A stretch of 44,928 nt of DNA from Paenibacillus sp. PL91 (GTDB lineage Bacteria > Bacillota > Bacilli > Paenibacillales > Paenibacillaceae), in contig NZ_JABBYG020000031.1 of NCBI RefSeq assembly GCF_012935325.2, forward strand, positions 1-44,928. The letters are read 5' to 3'. Below are positions 32,031-39,798 of the stretch, piece after piece. Position numbers and translations under genes: made by a program. The notes under the pieces are model-generated. The model ran no database searches, was not told the origin of the DNA, and saw only the letters and a list, made by a program, of their open reading frames with translations. Within the stretch, counting starts at the first letter, position 1, and each line of letters starts with the position of its first letter.

Positions 32031-32240
32031 TAGATCTAGCAAGTAGATCTATTTTTATCGAATGAACCCGATATACGGAATAAGTCTAGAAAATAGACGT
32101 AAGGAAGTTCATTCCTCCCCGAAGTGGCATCGTAAGGAGCATCCCGGCAAAAATAGATCTACAAAATAGATCTATTTTCCTCAAATCAGAACAATTCGTA
32201 GAAATAAGTCTAGAAAGTAGACCTAAGCTAATTCATCCTC
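32031..32240 (+). repeat. Two imperfect direct repeats of about 88 bp, each with two palindromes
   Basis: Unit 1 (32031-32117) and unit 2 (32154-32240) share the same order and nearly the same spacing: TAGATCTA twice with a 13-base period, then TAAGTCTAGAAA(A/G)TAGAC about 50 bases from the start, then TTCAT(T)CCTC. The motif blocks are conserved while the sequence between them has diverged. Each block can fold as a short hairpin. Confidence 0.85.
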
Positions 32241-32344
32241 TGTATCATATCTCCGTAAAAGACAGAATGCCCTCCACTACTAAAAAGAAAGCATTTTCGA
32301 ATAAGGCTTCAGTTGATAAAAACAGTATGGTAACATGCGGCTGC

Positions 32345-32380
32345 AAAAAAAAAGCAGAGCGGGGTCCGCTCCGCTCTGCT
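32345..32380 (-). terminator. Intrinsic terminator of the betaine transporter operon
   Basis: Read on the minus strand, AGCAGAGCGG pairs with CCGCTCTGCT around eight bases and is followed by nine T. Confidence 0.93.
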
Positions 32381-32390
32381 TTCATTTACA

Positions 32391-33260
32391 TTATGCTTTA
32401 ATCCAAGCCTCTACTTTATCTGCATTTTGCTCAACCCATGCTTTGGCTGCTGCTTCAGGCGATTCGCCTTCTTGAATTTTAATCATGACAGCTGCCATAT
32501 CGTCTGGCGTCCAGTTGAACTGATCAAGGAAGGTGAATGCTTCCGGCTGATCTTCCTTAAGGCCTTTACGCGCAATCGTGTGAATTTGCTCGTCTCCGCC
32601 GTATACATTTTTAGGATCCGCCAAATATTTGAGATCCATCTTGGCGAACATCCAGTGCGGGGTCCAGCCTGTAACCACAATCGGCTCCTTGTTCGCATAA
32701 GCCTTCTCAAGCTGCTGCGTCATCGCTGCGGAGGAGCTTTCGAGCAGCTTCCATTTATCACGCAGCTTATATTCATCCATTACTTTCTCTGTCGACATCA
32801 TAAGACCAGCACCCGGCTCAATGCCGATAATCGTATGGTCTACCGTTTCGCCAACCACATCGGTCAGCTCCTCAATGCTGTTAACGTCCATATATTGCGG
32901 AACGACCAGACCGATTTTGGTTCCTTCTAGGTTTGGTCCAAGATCCTCATATTTGCCGTTATATTTCGAAACGTAAGATGCATGCGTCGTTGGCAGCCAA
33001 GCTGCTACCATAGCATCCGCGCTGCCATCGGAAATACCGGCCCACATTGGACCCGCATCTACCTGCATCAGCTCAACGTCGTAGTTAAGCTTTTGCTCAA
33101 GCACTTCTTTAACGACATAGGTGCTTGCAATTTCGGAATCCCAAGCGACATAGGCAAGCGTCACTTTTTTGTTGCTGTTTCCGCTTGAAGCGGAACACCC
33201 TGCTACCAGTGCAAATGCCATAACAGCTGCTGCAATAATACTCATTTTTTTGAATTTCAA
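32391..33260 (-). CDS. Glycine betaine/proline-type ABC transporter substrate-binding lipoprotein, OpuAC-like
   Basis: This 289-residue extracellular binding protein captures quaternary-amine osmoprotectants. A lipoprotein signal (LKFKKMSIIAAAVMAFALVAGC) ends in the lipidated Cys; the OpuAC domain shows VAWDSEIASTYVVKEVL, MWAGISDGSADAMVAAWLP and GWTPHWMFAKMDLKYL, with the aromatic residues used for betaine binding. TTG 33260 is the start, with AAGGAGTG five bases upstream. It is the last gene of a minus-strand operon with ATPase and permease. Substrate could also be a close relative such as carnitine. Confidence 0.93.
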   Translation of the reverse strand: MKFKKMSIIAAAVMAFALVAGCSASSGNSNKKVTLAYVAWDSEIASTYVVKEVLEQKLNYDVELMQVDAGPMWAGISDGSADAMVAAWLPTTHASYVSKYNGKYEDLGPNLEGTKIGLVVPQYMDVNSIEELTDVVGETVDHTIIGIEPGAGLMMSTEKVMDEYKLRDKWKLLESSSAAMTQQLEKAYANKEPIVVTGWTPHWMFAKMDLKYLADPKNVYGGDEQIHTIARKGLKEDQPEAFTFLDQFNWTPDDMAAVMIKIQEGESPEAAAKAWVEQNADKVEAWIKA

Positions 33261-33347
33261 AAAATCACTCCTTAAAGTTTGCGCAGCAAGCGAGCTGTGA
33301 ATCCGTAAACTCACACTGTTGCTGCGTGTTTTATTTATTAAAACAAT

Positions 33348-34184
33348 TTAGGTCGTTTTGCTTTTGCGAATGACCTGCTGCGTCAAGCGATCCAAAATGA
33401 TCGCTAATATGACGATGGCAAGGCCCGCCTCAAAGCCTACACCGGTATTACCCTGCGTAACCGCGCGATAGACGTAAGCACCCACGCCTTGTGCTCCGAT
33501 CATGGAGGCGATTACGACCATCGAGAGTGAAAGCATGATCGTCTGATTGATCCCAGCCATAATGGTCGGCATAGCGATGGGAAGCTGAAGCTTAAACAGC
33601 TTCTGCGTTGGCGTTGAGCCAAAGGCATCGGCAGCTTCCACTAATTCTTCCGGCACTTGGCGTATGCCGAGATTCGTTAAACGAATCGTTGGCGGAATCG
33701 CGAAAATGATCGATGAGATGACGCCTGGAACGACCCCAAGTGAGAAGAAGGTTACAGCTGGCAGCAAGTAAACGAAGGCTGGCATCGTCTGCATGAAATC
33801 GAGCACCGGCGTAACGATTTTTTGAATGGTGGCGTTGCGAGCGCACAGTATGCCTACTGGAACGCCGATCAACACCGATATGAAGGCGGCTGTCAAAACG
33901 AGCGCAAGCGTCTGCATCGTTTGGCTCCATAAGCCGAGATTTTCGATAATGAGCAGCCCAACAAGTGTAAATAATGCCATTTTCCACTTGCCAATATACC
34001 AAGCTACAAGAGTGAATATAATAATAAGGACTAGTGCTGGAAACCAGTTGAGCGCAGTATCCAGCCCGTTTACGGTTTCCCCAACTACGGTACGGATTAG
34101 TTGAAAAAATGGATCCAAGTGAGCTTCAAGCCATGACTCGAACCATTCGATCCAATCGGCTAGCGGAATTTTAGGCAGATTCAT
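33348..34184 (-). CDS. Glycine betaine-type ABC transporter permease, OpuAB-like
   Basis: A single-subunit permease of about 278 residues with roughly six membrane helices and the OpuAB/ProW EAA region (IRQVPEELVEAADAFGSTPTQKLFKLQLP). MQTMPAFVYLLPAV and GVVPGVIS are characteristic. Start ATG 34184 overlaps the ATPase stop by 14 bases; GTG 34193 is an alternative giving three more residues. It functions with the CBS-domain ATPase and the lipoprotein. Confidence 0.93.
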   Translation of the reverse strand: MNLPKIPLADWIEWFESWLEAHLDPFFQLIRTVVGETVNGLDTALNWFPALVLIIIFTLVAWYIGKWKMALFTLVGLLIIENLGLWSQTMQTLALVLTAAFISVLIGVPVGILCARNATIQKIVTPVLDFMQTMPAFVYLLPAVTFFSLGVVPGVISSIIFAIPPTIRLTNLGIRQVPEELVEAADAFGSTPTQKLFKLQLPIAMPTIMAGINQTIMLSLSMVVIASMIGAQGVGAYVYRAVTQGNTGVGFEAGLAIVILAIILDRLTQQVIRKSKTT

Positions 34185-35379
34185 TGCGATCACCAGCCTC
34201 TAATACGGAATTTCCGGCTAATGCGGCCAGAACTGCACCTTTGATGACGATGCCCTTCAGGCGTCCTTTATCATCAATAATGGATACGGGAAATTTCGAA
34301 TTGCTCATTAATTCAAACAATTCATTAAGCAGCGTGTCCGGGTGGGCGGAAGGTGCTTCGCGCTCCATTGCTTCCTCAAGCCTCAAGCCGTTTTTAATTG
34401 CGTTTGCTGCGTCCTCAGCCGTAATAACGCCTAGCAGCTGCATGCCTTTATCAACGACGTAGAGACTCGATACGCCGCGGTCTCTCATAAATTGCAAAGC
34501 TACGCGCGGGCCCTTCTCGATCGTGATCGTCTCGGGTTTAACCATAACATGCGATGCTGTAAATACTTTGGAGAGATCGACATCCTCGACGAAGCGCTCC
34601 ACATATTTGTTGGCGGGCTGCATCAGTATTTCCTCTGGCGACCCGATTTGAACGATGCTGCCGTCCTTCATTAAAGCGATTTGATCGCCGATTCGGAGCG
34701 CCTCGTTCAAGTCATGCGTAATGAATACGATCGTTTTTTTCATTTTGGATTGGAGCTCGAGCAGTTCGTCCTGCATATCCTTCCGAATAAGCGGATCGAG
34801 CGCGCTGAACGCTTCGTCCATGAGCAGAACGTCGGGATCGTTGGCAAGCCCTCTTGCAAGCCCGACACGCTGCTGCATGCCGCCGCTTAATTGGTCAGGA
34901 TAGCTGTTCTCCCAGCCCTTCAAGCCAACAAGCTCCAGCGAATTCATCGCCATTTCTCTGCGTTTCTTCTTGTCGATGCCCTGCACCTCTAGCCCGTATT
35001 CAATATTTTGAATGACGGTACGATGCGGAAACAGCGCGAATTTTTGGAAAACCATGCCTACATTTTTTCTTCTAAACTGCCTCAGCTGCTCTGGAGACAT
35101 GCGAAGCACATCCGTTCCATTAAACAGCACTTGGCCGAGTGTAGGCTCGATTAATCGGTTTAGCAGACGCACAAGTGTTGACTTGCCGCTGCCGGACAAG
35201 CCCATAATAACAAAAATTTGTCCTGCTTCAATCGAGAAACTAGCTTGGTTGACCCCAACCGTAAGCTTCGTTTCTGCAAAAATCTTATCTTTAGACCATC
35301 CTTTATCCAGCAGCGGGATCGCCTTTTTCGGATCGGCTCCGAAAATTTTGGTTAGCCTCTTGGCTTCTATAATCGCCAT
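34171..35379 (-). CDS. Glycine betaine-type ABC transporter ATPase with CBS domains, OpuAA-like
   Basis: The 402-residue motor: Walker A GLSGSGKS, Q-loop VFQKFALFPHRTV, signature LSGGMQQRVGLARG, Walker B VLLMDEAFSALDP, switch ITHD. Two C-terminal CBS modules follow (MVKPETITIEKGPRVALQF and FPVSIIDDKGRLKGIVI), which in the family sense ionic strength or c-di-AMP. Start 35379 follows AAGGGGG; the frame extends another 59 codons upstream into the divergent regulatory region but lacks a ribosome binding site there. First gene of the opu-like operon, divergent from a GbsR-type regulator. Confidence 0.95.
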   Translation of the reverse strand: MAIIEAKRLTKIFGADPKKAIPLLDKGWSKDKIFAETKLTVGVNQASFSIEAGQIFVIMGLSGSGKSTLVRLLNRLIEPTLGQVLFNGTDVLRMSPEQLRQFRRKNVGMVFQKFALFPHRTVIQNIEYGLEVQGIDKKKRREMAMNSLELVGLKGWENSYPDQLSGGMQQRVGLARGLANDPDVLLMDEAFSALDPLIRKDMQDELLELQSKMKKTIVFITHDLNEALRIGDQIALMKDGSIVQIGSPEEILMQPANKYVERFVEDVDLSKVFTASHVMVKPETITIEKGPRVALQFMRDRGVSSLYVVDKGMQLLGVITAEDAANAIKNGLRLEEAMEREAPSAHPDTLLNELFELMSNSKFPVSIIDDKGRLKGIVIKGAVLAALAGNSVLEAGDRNESA

Positions 35380-35459
35380 GTTGTGCCCCCTTGTGGAATA
35401 TTTCGACTTCCATAAGTTTAGTTGGTTATCATTGTAAAGGTCAAAAGGCGTGAGTCTCC

Positions 35460-35506
35460 GTATACTTTGTACAGTTATAACTTTACGTACTTTACATACG
35501 GTATAC
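35460..35506 (-). promoter_or_regulatory. Nested inverted repeats between the betaine operon and the GbsR-type gene
   Basis: GTATAC occurs at 35460-35465 and 35501-35506, enclosing GTAC repeats and a perfect AGTTATAACT palindrome at 35473-35482. It lies upstream of the betaine transporter operon and of the regulator, as expected for a GbsR-type operator. No target consensus is known to me, so the assignment is inferred from position. Confidence 0.45.
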
Positions 35507-35541
35507 TCCTGATAACTCCCTTTTTCAACCCAAAAGCTTTC

Positions 35542-35571
35542 TTTACATATGGACAACCATTTGATTACAAT
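35542..35571 (+). promoter_or_regulatory. Promoter of the GbsR-type regulator
   Basis: TTTACA at 35542-35547 and TACAAT at 35566-35571 stand 18 bases apart, about 50 bases before the start codon. Confidence 0.6.
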
Positions 35572-35619
35572 AATTGATGTAGGAATGATAGGGGGAAGAC
35601 ACTCCTCGGGAGGAACGAC

Positions 35620-36177
35620 ATGAAAGAACTTGCAGCATTATCAGAAGAGCAGCTCACAAAGCTGCAAAATACGCGTCGCCGTGTGATTGAATCAATTGGA
35701 GAAAACATGGATTTGTACGGCATCACGTTATCGATTGGTCATTTATACGGGAATATGTACTTTAATCGTGAGCCGGTTACGCTGGATGAGATGAGTCAGA
35801 CGATGGGCATGAGCAAGACGTCGATGAGTACGGGTATGCGTACGCTGCATGATTTGAAGATGATAAATAAAGTATGGGGCAAGGGCTCTAGAAAAGATTT
35901 GTATGAGGTCGAACCGAACTGGCATCAAAATTTCACCGATTTCTTCTCTATTAAATGGAGGAAGGCTGCCGAGCAGAACATGAGCGCGTTAAAACGTTCC
36001 ATGAAGGAAATCGATGCTTTGAAGCAGCAGTATGAAGGCGATCAAGCTTTTCTTGAGGTGCTCGAAAATGATACGCAGAAGATTGACGAGGCATTAAAGT
36101 ACTATAGATGGCTGGATCGTTTAATCGATTCCTTTGAGAGCGGGGAAATCTATAACTTTATCCCGCAAGAAGAATAA
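35620..36177 (+). CDS. GbsR/MarR-family regulator of betaine uptake
   Basis: This 185-residue winged-helix regulator resembles GbsR/OpcR of Bacillus, which represses choline or glycine betaine uptake genes. The helix-turn-helix is TLDEMSQTMGMSKTSMSTGMRTLHDLKMI, followed by the wing KVWGKGSRKDLYEV and a long helical C-terminus. GGGAGGAA precedes the ATG. It is divergent from the opu-like operon, the common arrangement for such repressors. Confidence 0.9.
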   Translation: MKELAALSEEQLTKLQNTRRRVIESIGENMDLYGITLSIGHLYGNMYFNREPVTLDEMSQTMGMSKTSMSTGMRTLHDLKMINKVWGKGSRKDLYEVEPNWHQNFTDFFSIKWRKAAEQNMSALKRSMKEIDALKQQYEGDQAFLEVLENDTQKIDEALKYYRWLDRLIDSFESGEIYNFIPQEE

Positions 36178-36191
36178 ACAATAGGGAACTA

Positions 36192-36221
36192 TTTACAATT
36201 GTTTGCTTCGTAGGCTATACT
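36192..36221 (+). promoter_or_regulatory. Promoter of the kinase leader
   Basis: TTTACA at 36192-36197 and TATACT at 36216-36221 are 18 bases apart. Transcription would start near 36228, leaving a leader of about 265 bases before the kinase gene. Confidence 0.7.
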
Positions 36222-36258
36222 GTGACTATCAAATACCGAAGGGAGTGAGCAAAATACG

Positions 36259-36336
36259 ATGATGAACGTCAACCGGAATACAGTCGTTAAACATTCATTT
36301 CGTTGCCCCTCACTCCTAAGGTCGGAAATCCGATGA
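36259..36336 (+). CDS. Possible leader peptide (25 residues)
   Basis: A short frame opened by two ATG codons (36259 and 36262), rich in Asn, Arg and Ser. GGGAGTGAG at 36241-36249 lies nine bases upstream of the first ATG. GGAGTGAG within it can pair exactly with CTCACTCC at 36309-36316, inside the same ORF, so translation could be linked to RNA folding. It could also be incidental. Confidence 0.45.
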   Translation: MMNVNRNTVVKHSFRCPSLLRSEIR

Positions 36337-36351
36337 CAGCGGGATAAAATG

Positions 36352-36390
36352 AGGTTTAGGCGCAATGTGCCTAGACCTTTATTTTGTTTT
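36352..36390 (+). terminator. First intrinsic terminator in the kinase leader
   Basis: AGGTTTAGGC pairs with GCCTAGACCT (one wobble) around seven bases, followed by TTATTTTGTTTT. Confidence 0.75.
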
Positions 36391-36395
36391 GCTGC

Positions 36396-36431
36396 AAAGC
36401 CGCGGGAGCGCTCTTTCCTGCGGCTTTTTTT
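36396..36431 (+). terminator. Second intrinsic terminator in the kinase leader
   Basis: AGCCGCGGGA pairs with TCCTGCGGCT (one wobble) around eight bases, followed by TTTTTTT. It lies six bases after the first terminator. Confidence 0.85.
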
Positions 36432-36492
36432 GCTGTTCTGAGCAAAGTGCAGGGGCAACCGTTTTAGCCAAAAAAAACGGAGGTTTTGCCTA

Positions 36493-37491
36493 ATGATGAA
36501 GTTGAGCACAATGAGAACCGTATTGGATACGGTAGACAGCGGCTGGAGATGCCCGCTTGCGGATCGGATTTTGGAGCGCTGGGGATATGATGAGGGAACG
36601 GTGTTTTTCTGGCGGGCCAGCGCTAATTTTGTATTTATTTTTCGGCGGGAGGGCCGTCAATTTTACCTTCGCTTTAATGAGACCTCGGAAAGGCAGCTGA
36701 ACTTGATTCAATCGGAGCTTGAAGTGGTTCGCTATCTAGGCAAGAAGCCGCTCAGGACGGCGCAGCCGATCATGTCGCTGAATGGGCAATATATCGAGAC
36801 GGTTGAAAGTGAGCTAGGAACCTATCATGCCGTCGTATTCGAAGCGATGCCCGGCGAGCATCTTGAGCTTGAGGAGCTGGATGAGAAGCAGTTCTATGAT
36901 TGGGGAAGCGCATTAGGACGGCTGCATGGGCACATGAAGGAGGCACCTGAGATGCTGACAGCCTGCCGTCCAAGCTGGAATGAGCTGTTAGAGCAGGCTC
37001 GGAATGAACTGCCTGAACAGGAGAGAGCGGCTAAGCTGGAGCTGGAGCGCTGCACATTGCTCGCCGAGCGGCTGCCTAAGGATAAGAGCAATTATGGACT
37101 GATCCATTATGATTTTGAGCTGGACAATCATCGGTGGAAGGATGGAGAAATCGGAATCCTTGATTTTGACGACAGCTGTGTGCATTGGTATGCGGCTGAT
37201 ATCGCATACGCGCTTGGGGATCTAGCGGAGGATGGAATTGATTTGAACGATAGTCGCGTGGCGGCATTCATTAACGGATACAAGCAGGAGACAGAGCTGG
37301 ATGAGGTGCTGCTGGAAGAGCTGAGGCTTTTTGAGCGGATCGACGAGCTTATCGGTTTTGTAAAGCTGCTGCGCTCGGTCGGAGAGCTTTCGCCTTCCGA
37401 TGTGGGGGAGAGGCTGGATAGCTTAAGGACGAAGCTGATCGGTATGATTGATGCAAGCAGACAGGCGTTTGAGGCAAGTGCGGGAGGATGA
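36493..37491 (+). CDS. Aminoglycoside phosphotransferase (APH)-fold kinase
   Basis: A 332-residue small-molecule kinase of the APH/choline kinase superfamily. The catalytic loop HYDFELDNHRW (HxD-x4-N; HYD instead of the common HGD) and metal motif GILDFDD are visible, followed by AADIAYALGDL. The N-lobe shows FWRASANFVFIFRREGRQFYLRF. Substrates in this family range from antibiotics to sugars and homoserine, so none can be given. ATG 36493 or 36496 follows CGGAGG. It stands 64 bases before an orphan phnM-like gene. Confidence 0.85.
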   Translation: MMKLSTMRTVLDTVDSGWRCPLADRILERWGYDEGTVFFWRASANFVFIFRREGRQFYLRFNETSERQLNLIQSELEVVRYLGKKPLRTAQPIMSLNGQYIETVESELGTYHAVVFEAMPGEHLELEELDEKQFYDWGSALGRLHGHMKEAPEMLTACRPSWNELLEQARNELPEQERAAKLELERCTLLAERLPKDKSNYGLIHYDFELDNHRWKDGEIGILDFDDSCVHWYAADIAYALGDLAEDGIDLNDSRVAAFINGYKQETELDEVLLEELRLFERIDELIGFVKLLRSVGELSPSDVGERLDSLRTKLIGMIDASRQAFEASAGG

Positions 37492-37555
37492 TTTTGAGGA
37501 GCGGATTATGGTAAGCTTACTACTATAACTAAAGGGTAAGGGGACGACATAATCG

Positions 37556-38761
37556 ATGAATGATCGTTTGAGTGCTGGCTTGAAGCCCATAATCGTTACG
37601 AATGGAAAGGTCGTATTGCCGGATCAAATGGTGGAGGCTGCAGTAGCGGTAGTTGATGGACGAGTTGATGCCATTCTTACAAGCGAAGCGGCTGTTCATC
37701 ATTGGATTCAACAGCATGCTGACTATATATTAATTGATGCGGACCAGAATTACGTGCTGCCAGGTCTAATCGACATTCATTGCGATGCGATCGAGAAGGA
37801 AATACAGCCTAGGCCGAATACGCTATTTCCGCTAGATATGGCATTGCTGGAGTTCGAGCGGAAGCTGCCGTTGCACGGTATTACAACGATGTATCACTCC
37901 TTATCGCTTGGCGTTGGGTTAAGCTTGCGCGGCGATCATCTGCTCACCGGAATGGTTGAGCATATCAACAGCTATCGAAGCAAGCGATCCATTATTCGCA
38001 ACCGGATTCATCTTCGATTCGAGGTATCGCATTTGGCTGGCATGCCCATCGTCGAGCGTTACTTAAATGAAAATGCGATTGACTACTTGTCCTTTATGGA
38101 CCATTCGCCAGGGCAGGGACAATACCGCGAGCCTGGCTCATTCGAGCGTTACGTGATGAAAAACCAAGGTGTAGGCGTGGAAGAGGTTCGAGCCATAGTT
38201 GAGGATTTGGTTAAGCGAAGGCAGCTTGTTAATGGCGAGCATTTGCTGGAGCTCAGCAAGCTAGCCGCACAGCGCGGCATTGCGATTGCGTCGCATGATG
38301 ACGATTCGATTCAGAAGGTTGAAGAGTCGGCTGGCTACGGCGTTTCCGTTTGTGAATTTCCGATTAATTTGGAGACCGCTAAGCATGCTGCAGAGCGTGG
38401 TCTAAGGGTTTGCGTAGGAGCGCCGAATGTCGTCAGAGGAGCTTCGCATGATAAAAACCTGCGGGCAGTCGATGCGATTAGCGTGGGCGCTGCCGACATT
38501 TTATGCTCGGATTATCATCCTTCCTCGATGCTGGCGGCCGTATTTAAGCTAGCTGATGAAGGGATTGCTGCTTTGCCGGACGCGGTACGGATGGCATCGC
38601 TGCATCCAGCGCAGGCGTTAGGCGCTGGCAGCGAGCTGGGTTCCATTGAGCTCGGCAAAGCAGCTGATCTTATTATTGTGGATCGTTATGATGGCCTTCC
38701 TTGGGTAACGAATACAATCGTCGGAGGCCAAGTCGTTTATACATCTGCTGTTCGTTATTGA
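37556..38761 (+). CDS. PhnM-like amidohydrolase (C-P lyase pathway)
   Basis: PhnM removes diphosphate from alpha-D-ribose 1-methylphosphonate 5-triphosphate in phosphonate breakdown. This 401-residue protein has the family's metal site PGLIDIHCDAIEKEIQPRP, the signature FMDHSPGQGQYRE, a later SHDDDS, and CSDYHPSSML with the final metal ligand. None of the other C-P lyase genes (phnG-L) is next to it. AAGGGG lies 12 bases upstream of the ATG, wider than usual. Its stop overlaps sspI, on the other strand, by seven bases. Confidence 0.88.
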   Translation: MNDRLSAGLKPIIVTNGKVVLPDQMVEAAVAVVDGRVDAILTSEAAVHHWIQQHADYILIDADQNYVLPGLIDIHCDAIEKEIQPRPNTLFPLDMALLEFERKLPLHGITTMYHSLSLGVGLSLRGDHLLTGMVEHINSYRSKRSIIRNRIHLRFEVSHLAGMPIVERYLNENAIDYLSFMDHSPGQGQYREPGSFERYVMKNQGVGVEEVRAIVEDLVKRRQLVNGEHLLELSKLAAQRGIAIASHDDDSIQKVEESAGYGVSVCEFPINLETAKHAAERGLRVCVGAPNVVRGASHDKNLRAVDAISVGAADILCSDYHPSSMLAAVFKLADEGIAALPDAVRMASLHPAQALGAGSELGSIELGKAADLIIVDRYDGLPWVTNTIVGGQVVYTSAVRY

Positions 38762-38988
38762 GACGGATTGGCGTTTTCAGCATGATGAAGATGCTTGTAC
38801 AGGGAGTCAACCATTTGATTGTGCTCCTGCTCTGAGGATTGCTGCCAAATCATCTCGAACAGAACACCAAGCCCAGGCAATGTACGCTCATCGGCGCCAA
38901 TGGAATCTTCAATGACTTCGGAGAGCTCCTGTGCTGAATTGTCCTGGACACGTCTTACGATCGCTTGACGCAAATCAATAACTTCCAT
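38755..38988 (-). CDS. sspI: Small acid-soluble spore protein I
   Basis: This 77-residue protein matches SspI: LRQAIVRRVQDNSAQELSEVIEDSI near the start and LPGLGVLFEMIWQQSSEQEHNQMVDSL in the middle. AGGAGG precedes the ATG. In Bacillus, SspI is made in the forespore under sigma G; no sigma-G promoter was verified here. It is good evidence that the organism sporulates. It is convergent with phnM, with a 7-base overlap of the 3' ends. Confidence 0.9.
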   Translation of the reverse strand: MEVIDLRQAIVRRVQDNSAQELSEVIEDSIGADERTLPGLGVLFEMIWQQSSEQEHNQMVDSLYKHLHHAENANPSQ

Positions 38989-39124
38989 GCTAAATAACCT
39001 CCTGCGGCATTCGGATTTACTTATTTACTATGTCCATCGCTTGCTGCTTTCATCCGAATGTGCAAGCTATGGTATACTGATGAGACGACTACAGCAATCA
39101 TCCTGTAAGGAGGATTTTGTAAAG

Positions 39125-39790
39125 ATGGCGAAGAAACAATACGCGGTAATTGGAATGGGGCGTTTTGGCTCCAGCGTTGCAAAAGCATTGACCGAGATGG
39201 GCTTTGAGGTGCTCGCAATCGACTCAAACGAGCAGCGCATCCAAGAGGTTGTCAATACGGTTACACATGCAGTCTCTGCGGATTCCACAGATGAGGATGC
39301 GCTTCGGGCGCTTGGCATACGAAATTTTGACGTCGTTGTCGTAGCGATCGGACAAGACATTCAATCCAGCATTTTGACGACGCTCATTCTGAAGGATTTA
39401 GGCGTCAAGACGCTGATCGTCAAAGCGCAAAACGAGCTGCATGGCAAGGTTGTACACAAAATCGGTGCCGATAAGGTGATTTTCCCTGAGCGGGATATGG
39501 GCTTGCGCGTCGCGCATCATCTTGTATCGCCCAACATTCTAGACTACATCGAGATTTCGGACGACTACAGTATCATTGAAATTAAAGCGCCCAGTCGCAT
39601 GATCGGACAAAGCTTGAAGCAGCTTGATATAAGAGCAAAGCATAAATGCAACGTTATGGCTATCAAAACGGGTTCTACGATGAACATTGCTCCTTATGCG
39701 GATGATTTAATCGGCAAGGATGATATCCTTGTTATCGTGGGCAAAAACTCAGATTTGTCAAATTTAGAAATCGCTTATTCGGAAGGTTAA
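39125..39790 (+). CDS. Potassium uptake regulatory subunit KtrA/TrkA family
   Basis: This 221-residue cytoplasmic RCK protein gates a KtrB-type potassium channel. The N-terminal Rossmann fold begins YAVIGMGRFGSSVAKAL with Asp (AIDSNEQ) for the nucleotide ribose, and the C-terminal RCK_C part (IIEIKAPSRMIGQSL) can bind c-di-AMP in the family. The start at 39125 follows AAGGAGG; the frame extends upstream without a start signal. No membrane partner (ktrB) lies beside it, common for ktrC-like genes. Confidence 0.9.
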   Translation: MAKKQYAVIGMGRFGSSVAKALTEMGFEVLAIDSNEQRIQEVVNTVTHAVSADSTDEDALRALGIRNFDVVVVAIGQDIQSSILTTLILKDLGVKTLIVKAQNELHGKVVHKIGADKVIFPERDMGLRVAHHLVSPNILDYIEISDDYSIIEIKAPSRMIGQSLKQLDIRAKHKCNVMAIKTGSTMNIAPYADDLIGKDDILVIVGKNSDLSNLEIAYSEG

Positions 39791-39798
39791 ATCTAACT

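Larger units (their letters stand above)
31949..32390 (+). other. Intergenic region without coding sequence
   Basis: About 440 bases between two convergent operons. It holds one terminator at each end and, between them, the paired repeats at 32031-32117 and 32154-32240. No open frame with a ribosome binding site is seen. An AT-rich stretch without motifs remains at about 32245-32340. Confidence 0.8.
36178..36492 (+). other. Structured leader region before the APH-fold kinase gene
   Basis: A 315-base stretch with no full-size gene: promoter at 36192, a small ORF at 36259-36336, two intrinsic terminators at 36352-36390 and 36396-36431, and a hairpin (CCGTTTT/AAAACGG, ending at 36480) that touches the kinase ribosome binding site. 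No second promoter is visible downstream of the terminators, so transcript must read through them to reach the kinase gene. Confidence 0.7.
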
